Source of the DNA: Cupriavidus sp. WKF15
GTDB taxonomy: Bacteria > Pseudomonadota > Gammaproteobacteria > Burkholderiales > Burkholderiaceae
Direction: 5' to 3'
Assembly (NCBI RefSeq): GCF_029278605.1
Contig: NZ_CP119572.1
Location: 2,356,001 to 2,420,000, forward strand
DNA length: 64,000 nt
Under the pieces are notes generated by a model. The model searched no databases. It saw nothing but the letters and a program-made list of their open reading frames with translations, and had not been told where the DNA came from. A program made the position numbers and the translations under genes. This document shows positions 59,789 through 64,000 of the stretch, one piece after another (the stretch's first letter is position 1; each line of letters begins with the position of its first letter).

Positions 59789-60886
59789 TCAGCTGCCCTC
59801 CTTGCCGTCCGCCCCGTACCACGGCAACGCTTCCTGGGGCGTCAGGATGCCGGCGGGCTCGGCCATGGCGTATCCCGGCAACGCCTCGATGCGGCGCGCG
59901 AATGCGGGGTCCGCCAGCAATGCCAGCAGGCCTGACATCCAGCCCGCAGTCTGGTCGTTCTTGCGCAGTGCCAGGTAGTACGCCTCCCGCGTGAGCGGCA
60001 CGAAGCCCAGGCCCAGGGCCTCGGCATTCATGCGCAGCCCGAAACCGACCTGCGCCCGCCCCGCATGGACGGCTTCCGCCACCTTTTCGTTGCTGAATTC
60101 AGGTTCGTCGTAGCCGGCGATCTGGTCCGGATAGAGTCCCTGGGTGGCCAGGAGCTGGTCGAACAGCATGCGTGTGCCGGAACTGCGCTGCCGGTTGACG
60201 AAACGCGCCTGGGTGCGCACCAGGTCACGCAGGTCATGGATTTCGCCAGCCATGCCCGGCGCCACGATCAGGCCCTGCTCGCGCCACGCGAGGCGCAACA
60301 GGCGCACTGATGCGGGCCGCAGCCACTTGCGCAGGGTCAGGTGCGCAACGGACCCCGCGGTCTGCACTGGCGAAACATAGAAACCGGCCAGCTCCGACTG
60401 CCGTTCCTGCAGGCAGATCAGCCCTTCCACGCTGCCGCAGAACACGGTATCGAGCTGGAGTCCCGACGTCTGGGCCTTGAGGGCGCCGGCAAGCACTTCG
60501 ATGGCGGGGTCGTGGCTGCCGGAAAAATGCACGCTGGTCTGGGGCTGGGCCGCGTCATCGAGCTCGGCAATGAACTCCGCCATGGCGCGCTGCATGGCCG
60601 GGTCGAGGGTCTCGCGCAGGCGCATTTCTGCACGCAGCAGGCGTTCGCCAAAGCGTGTCAGCGACGCCCCGCGGCCGCGCTCCATGTCGAGCACGGAGCG
60701 GCCGAGCATGGCCTCCCATGTGCGCATCACGCCCCAGGCATGGCGGTAGGACAGGCCGATTTCGCGCGCCGCGCGGTGCAGTGAACCGGTCTCGCGCACG
60801 GCCTTGAGCAGTTGGAATACCTTGCCATTGGCTCGCGGGTTGTCGTCCGCGGCAATCACAGGGAACAGGTCAAAACGGAATGTCAT
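59789..60886 (-). CDS. ModE-like HTH regulator with periplasmic-binding-protein-like effector domain
   Basis: A 365-residue one-component regulator. Residues about 15-100 form a ModE/LysR-like winged helix (NGKVFQLLKAVRETGSLHRA, then LSYRHAWGVMRTWEAMLG); residues about 115-340 form a PBP-like ligand domain (VHFSGSHDPAIEVLAGALKA ... NRQRSSGTRMLFDQLLATQG). The family regulates molybdate- or tungstate-responsive genes. AAGG precedes the ATG. It is divergent from tupA with a 20-bp palindrome between, so it probably controls tupA in response to tungstate or molybdate (inference). Confidence 0.85.
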   Translation of the reverse strand: MTFRFDLFPVIAADDNPRANGKVFQLLKAVRETGSLHRAAREIGLSYRHAWGVMRTWEAMLGRSVLDMERGRGASLTRFGERLLRAEMRLRETLDPAMQRAMAEFIAELDDAAQPQTSVHFSGSHDPAIEVLAGALKAQTSGLQLDTVFCGSVEGLICLQERQSELAGFYVSPVQTAGSVAHLTLRKWLRPASVRLLRLAWREQGLIVAPGMAGEIHDLRDLVRTQARFVNRQRSSGTRMLFDQLLATQGLYPDQIAGYDEPEFSNEKVAEAVHAGRAQVGFGLRMNAEALGLGFVPLTREAYYLALRKNDQTAGWMSGLLALLADPAFARRIEALPGYAMAEPAGILTPQEALPWYGADGKEGS

Positions 60887-60993
60887 ATGTTCCGCCTTGC
60901 ATATTTACATCTTGAATGCGCGTCGATGACAATGGTTCACCCCGCTTTTCGTATAGTTTTCCGCATTCTCCACGACCCGTCTTGGCGTGGCAA

Positions 60994-61013
60994 TTATGTT
61001 TCTTGAAACATAA
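60994..61013. promoter_or_regulatory. Candidate operator of the ModE-like regulator at tupA
   Basis: TTATGTTTCTTGAAACATAA has perfect 9-bp arms and a 2-bp centre. It lies 15 bp upstream of the tupA start. A TATAGT -10 box at 60952-60957 places it downstream of the likely promoter, a position suited to repression. Confidence 0.65.
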
Positions 61014-61028
61014 CTAGAGGGACTCCAC

Positions 61029-61862
61029 TTGTTACGGACCGTCTTCCGCAAGCTCCCCGTCGTAGCCGGCATCGCCTGCCTGATGGCGCTCTCCGCTGCG
61101 CAGGCGGGCGAACTGAAACTTGCCACCACGACCAGCACGGAAAACTCGGGGCTGCTCAAGTACCTGCTGCCCAAGTTCGAGCAGAAGACCGGCGTGAACG
61201 TCAGGGTCATCGCCGTGGGCTCGGGCAAGGCCATGAAAATGGGCGAGATGGGCGACGTGGACGTGCTGCTCGTGCACGCCCGCAAGATGGAAGACGAGTT
61301 CGTGGCGGGCGGCTACGGCGTCAACCGCCGCGACGTCATGTACAACGACTTCATCGTGGTGGGTCCGGCCAGCGATCCGGCGGGCATCAAGGGGGGCAAG
61401 GACGTACTGGCGGGCTTCCGTAAGCTCGCAGGCAGCGGCAGCAAGTTCATCTCGCGCGGCGACAACTCCGGCACCGACGTCATGGAGAAGGACTACTGGA
61501 AGCAGCTCGGCATCGAGCCGAAGGGCCAGCCTTGGTATGTCAATGCAGGCCTGGGCATGGGCGAGGTGCTCACCATGGCCGCGCAGATGCCGGCCTATAC
61601 GCTGTCGGACCGCGCCACCTATGGCGCCTACCGCGCCAAGACGGGGCTGGCCATCGCCTTGCAGGGCGACCCGAAAATGTTCAATCCGTACGGCATCATC
61701 GCGGTTAACCCGGCCAGGCACCCGGGGACCAACTACACCGACGCGATGAAGCTGGTGGAGTGGATTACCTCGCCGGAAGGCCAGCAGGCTATCGCCGGCT
61801 ACAAGGTCGAGGGCGAGCAGCTGTTCTTCCCGGACTACAAGGCTACCCAAGCCAGCAAGTAA
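61029..61862 (+). CDS. tupA: Tungstate ABC transporter substrate-binding protein TupA
   Basis: A 277-residue periplasmic protein. The signal peptide (VVAGIACLMALSAAQAGE) is followed by LKLATTTSTENSGLLKYLLP, in which TTTS is the TupA oxyanion-binding motif, and SRGDNSGTDVMEKDYWKQLG, also typical. The start is TTG at 61029 with GAGGGA 8 nt upstream. The usual partners tupB (permease) and tupC (ATPase) do not follow: the next gene is on the opposite strand. Confidence 0.88.
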   Translation: MLRTVFRKLPVVAGIACLMALSAAQAGELKLATTTSTENSGLLKYLLPKFEQKTGVNVRVIAVGSGKAMKMGEMGDVDVLLVHARKMEDEFVAGGYGVNRRDVMYNDFIVVGPASDPAGIKGGKDVLAGFRKLAGSGSKFISRGDNSGTDVMEKDYWKQLGIEPKGQPWYVNAGLGMGEVLTMAAQMPAYTLSDRATYGAYRAKTGLAIALQGDPKMFNPYGIIAVNPARHPGTNYTDAMKLVEWITSPEGQQAIAGYKVEGEQLFFPDYKATQASK

Positions 61863-61891
61863 GCTGGTCAACGCCACGACTGCGGATCACG

Positions 61892-61910
61892 GGCAGCCCG
61901 GCGCTGCCCT
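61892..61910. terminator. Possible weak hairpin between convergent tupA and LysR gene
   Basis: GGGCAG/CTGCCC (61892-61897 with 61905-61910) is a 6-bp stem between two convergent stops. No real T-run follows on either strand, so termination is doubtful. Confidence 0.3.
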
Positions 61911-61918
61911 TACCCGTT

Positions 61919-62866
61919 TCAGCCCGCCTCCGCCTCCAGCCTCGGCAGCTGCGGCAGGTCGGCGGCGACTTCGGCAATCATCCTGCGCATCCACATGACG
62001 TCAGGCGCCGCGTGGCAGCGCTCATGCCAGAGCTGGTAGAAGCGCATGCGCGGGAACGTGACCGGCGACGGCACCATGCGGATCGGCAGGTACTGCGCAT
62101 AGTGCGCAGCAAACTGGCGGCCGGTGGTGAACACCATGTCGGTCTTCATCAGCACATATGGCACCAGCCCGAAATACGGCAGCGTCACCTGGATATTGCG
62201 TTTGTACCCCTGTTCGGCCAGCGCCTGGTCGATCATGCTGCGCTGCATCGATGCATAGGGCGCGGGTGCCAGGTGAGGCATCTCCAGGTAGTGCTTGAGC
62301 GTCAGCCCCTTGCGCGCCAGCGGATGCTGGGCGCCCAGCATGCAGACCACCTCGTCGTCGAACAGCGGCGAGATATGCAGGTGCTCCGGCGGCGACAGCC
62401 AGTTGCCGACGACGATGTCCAGCTGGCCCTGCTCCAGGTCTTCAAGGAAGTCGCCCGACGAGGTCATGGGGTGCACGAACAGCTTGGCGCCAGGGGCCAG
62501 CCGGCGCATGCGCTCGACGATGTTGGGCAGGAAGAAGGCGTCCAGGTAGTCCGGCGCGCCCAGGTGGAAGGTACGGGTGGTGGTGGCCGGGTCGAACTGC
62601 TGCGGCGGCCGTGCGATGCGGTCCATCGCCGCCAGGCTCTGTTCGGCCAGCTCCAGCAGTTCGCGCCCGCGCTCGGTCGGCACCATGCCGCTTTTGCCCC
62701 GCACCAAAATGGCGTCGCCGGTGATCTCGCGCAGGCGCTTGAGCGTATTGCTGATGGCCGGCTGCGACTGGCCCAGGCGCACGGCCGTGCGGGTCACGCT
62801 CTGCTCGGTCAGCAGGGTGTGGAGCACCCGCAGCAAATAGGTATCGAGATGGTCGCGTCCGTGCAT
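61919..62866 (-). CDS. LysR-family transcriptional regulator
   Basis: A 315-residue LysR-type regulator. The helix-turn-helix is LLTEQSVTRTAVRLGQSQPA with ISNTLKRLREITGDAILVRG; the rest is the effector domain (HLGAPDYLDAFFLPNIVERM). ATG 62866 is chosen over a 31-codon Pro-rich extension. It is divergent from xdhA across 209 bp, the classical LysR arrangement, so it probably controls the xanthine dehydrogenase operon. The inducer is unknown, possibly a purine. Confidence 0.88.
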   Translation of the reverse strand: MHGRDHLDTYLLRVLHTLLTEQSVTRTAVRLGQSQPAISNTLKRLREITGDAILVRGKSGMVPTERGRELLELAEQSLAAMDRIARPPQQFDPATTTRTFHLGAPDYLDAFFLPNIVERMRRLAPGAKLFVHPMTSSGDFLEDLEQGQLDIVVGNWLSPPEHLHISPLFDDEVVCMLGAQHPLARKGLTLKHYLEMPHLAPAPYASMQRSMIDQALAEQGYKRNIQVTLPYFGLVPYVLMKTDMVFTTGRQFAAHYAQYLPIRMVPSPVTFPRMRFYQLWHERCHAAPDVMWMRRMIAEVAADLPQLPRLEAEAG

Positions 62867-63075
62867 GGCGATAGGGGTGCTGCCGGGGCTTGGCCGGGAG
62901 CCTGGCGTGGGGGAAGGGAACGGCGCATAGTGTATGTCAGGCAACCCGCCATCGGTCAATCCGGGCGTGGGAGGGCCGATGGATGGGCTTTCTGATGGGG
63001 CATATCACCTGGGCCGAATATTGCATGAATTGCACCGATGCTATGTTTCCGCCATCACAGAACGAGATAAAGACC

Positions 63076-64000
<925 letters not shown>

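Overview
The window looks like a contiguous piece of the main chromosome of a high-GC betaproteobacterium, most probably Cupriavidus or a close Ralstonia-group relative. This rests on the codon bias, on the protein sequences as I recognise them, and on a gene order (urt/ure - cyo - nuo - secG/tpiA - pnp/rpsO - leuA - pssA/psd - ilvCNB - ECF sigma/DUF3619/DUF3106/RDD) that I recall from that group. No database search was possible. I see no insertion sequence, prophage, integrase or CRISPR array; it reads as core-genome housekeeping DNA with well-preserved regulatory sites.

Layout, minus strand from the left edge to about 38.9 kb. The 3'-truncated urease accessory gene ureD lies downstream of the urea ABC transporter operon urtABCDE. 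That operon has a consensus sigma-54 promoter and two NtrC-type enhancer palindromes. Next come cyoABCD (cytochrome bo-type quinol oxidase); a lipid-catabolism group of two paired acyl-CoA dehydrogenases and two MaoC-fold hydratases; the complete 14-gene nuoA-N operon with a DUF2818-NUDIX-DUF1178 tail and an intrinsic terminator embedded between nuoD and nuoE; tRNA-Leu(GAG), secG and tpiA; a quinone oxidoreductase; pnp and rpsO with long leader hairpins; and a lone periplasmic binding protein.

From 39 to 47.5 kb, apart from a plus-strand lipoprotein, lies the leucine/valine/isoleucine and phospholipid block: leuA, a LysM/BON protein, pssA, psd, ilvC, ilvN and ilvB, all on the minus strand. 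leuA is preceded by a 26-codon leader peptide carrying five Leu codons, four of them CUA, and then by a strong terminator: a transcription attenuator. The only good promoter for it puts the predicted transcription start on the A of the leader ATG, so the leader mRNA appears to be leaderless.

From 47.8 to 55.3 kb a plus-strand envelope-oriented series runs: ECF sigma factor, probable membrane partner (DUF3619), DUF3106 protein, RDD membrane protein, alpha/beta hydrolase, LpxH-like phosphoesterase, GT4 glycosyltransferase, diacylglycerol kinase (overlapping the glycosyltransferase by 86 bp out of frame), TetR regulator and LOG protein. From 55.3 kb to the right edge are DUF924, a truncated hemoglobin, a large FtsX-type permease, DUF4126, a ModE-like one-component regulator divergent from tungstate-binding tupA with a 20-bp palindrome between them, and a LysR regulator divergent from the 3'-truncated xanthine dehydrogenase gene xdhA.

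The regulatory architecture is the most interesting content: the leaderless leucine attenuator, the sigma-54/NtrC control region of the urea transporter, the terminator inside the nuo operon, the pnp leader hairpins and the tupA operator. No wholly unknown multigene system is apparent.
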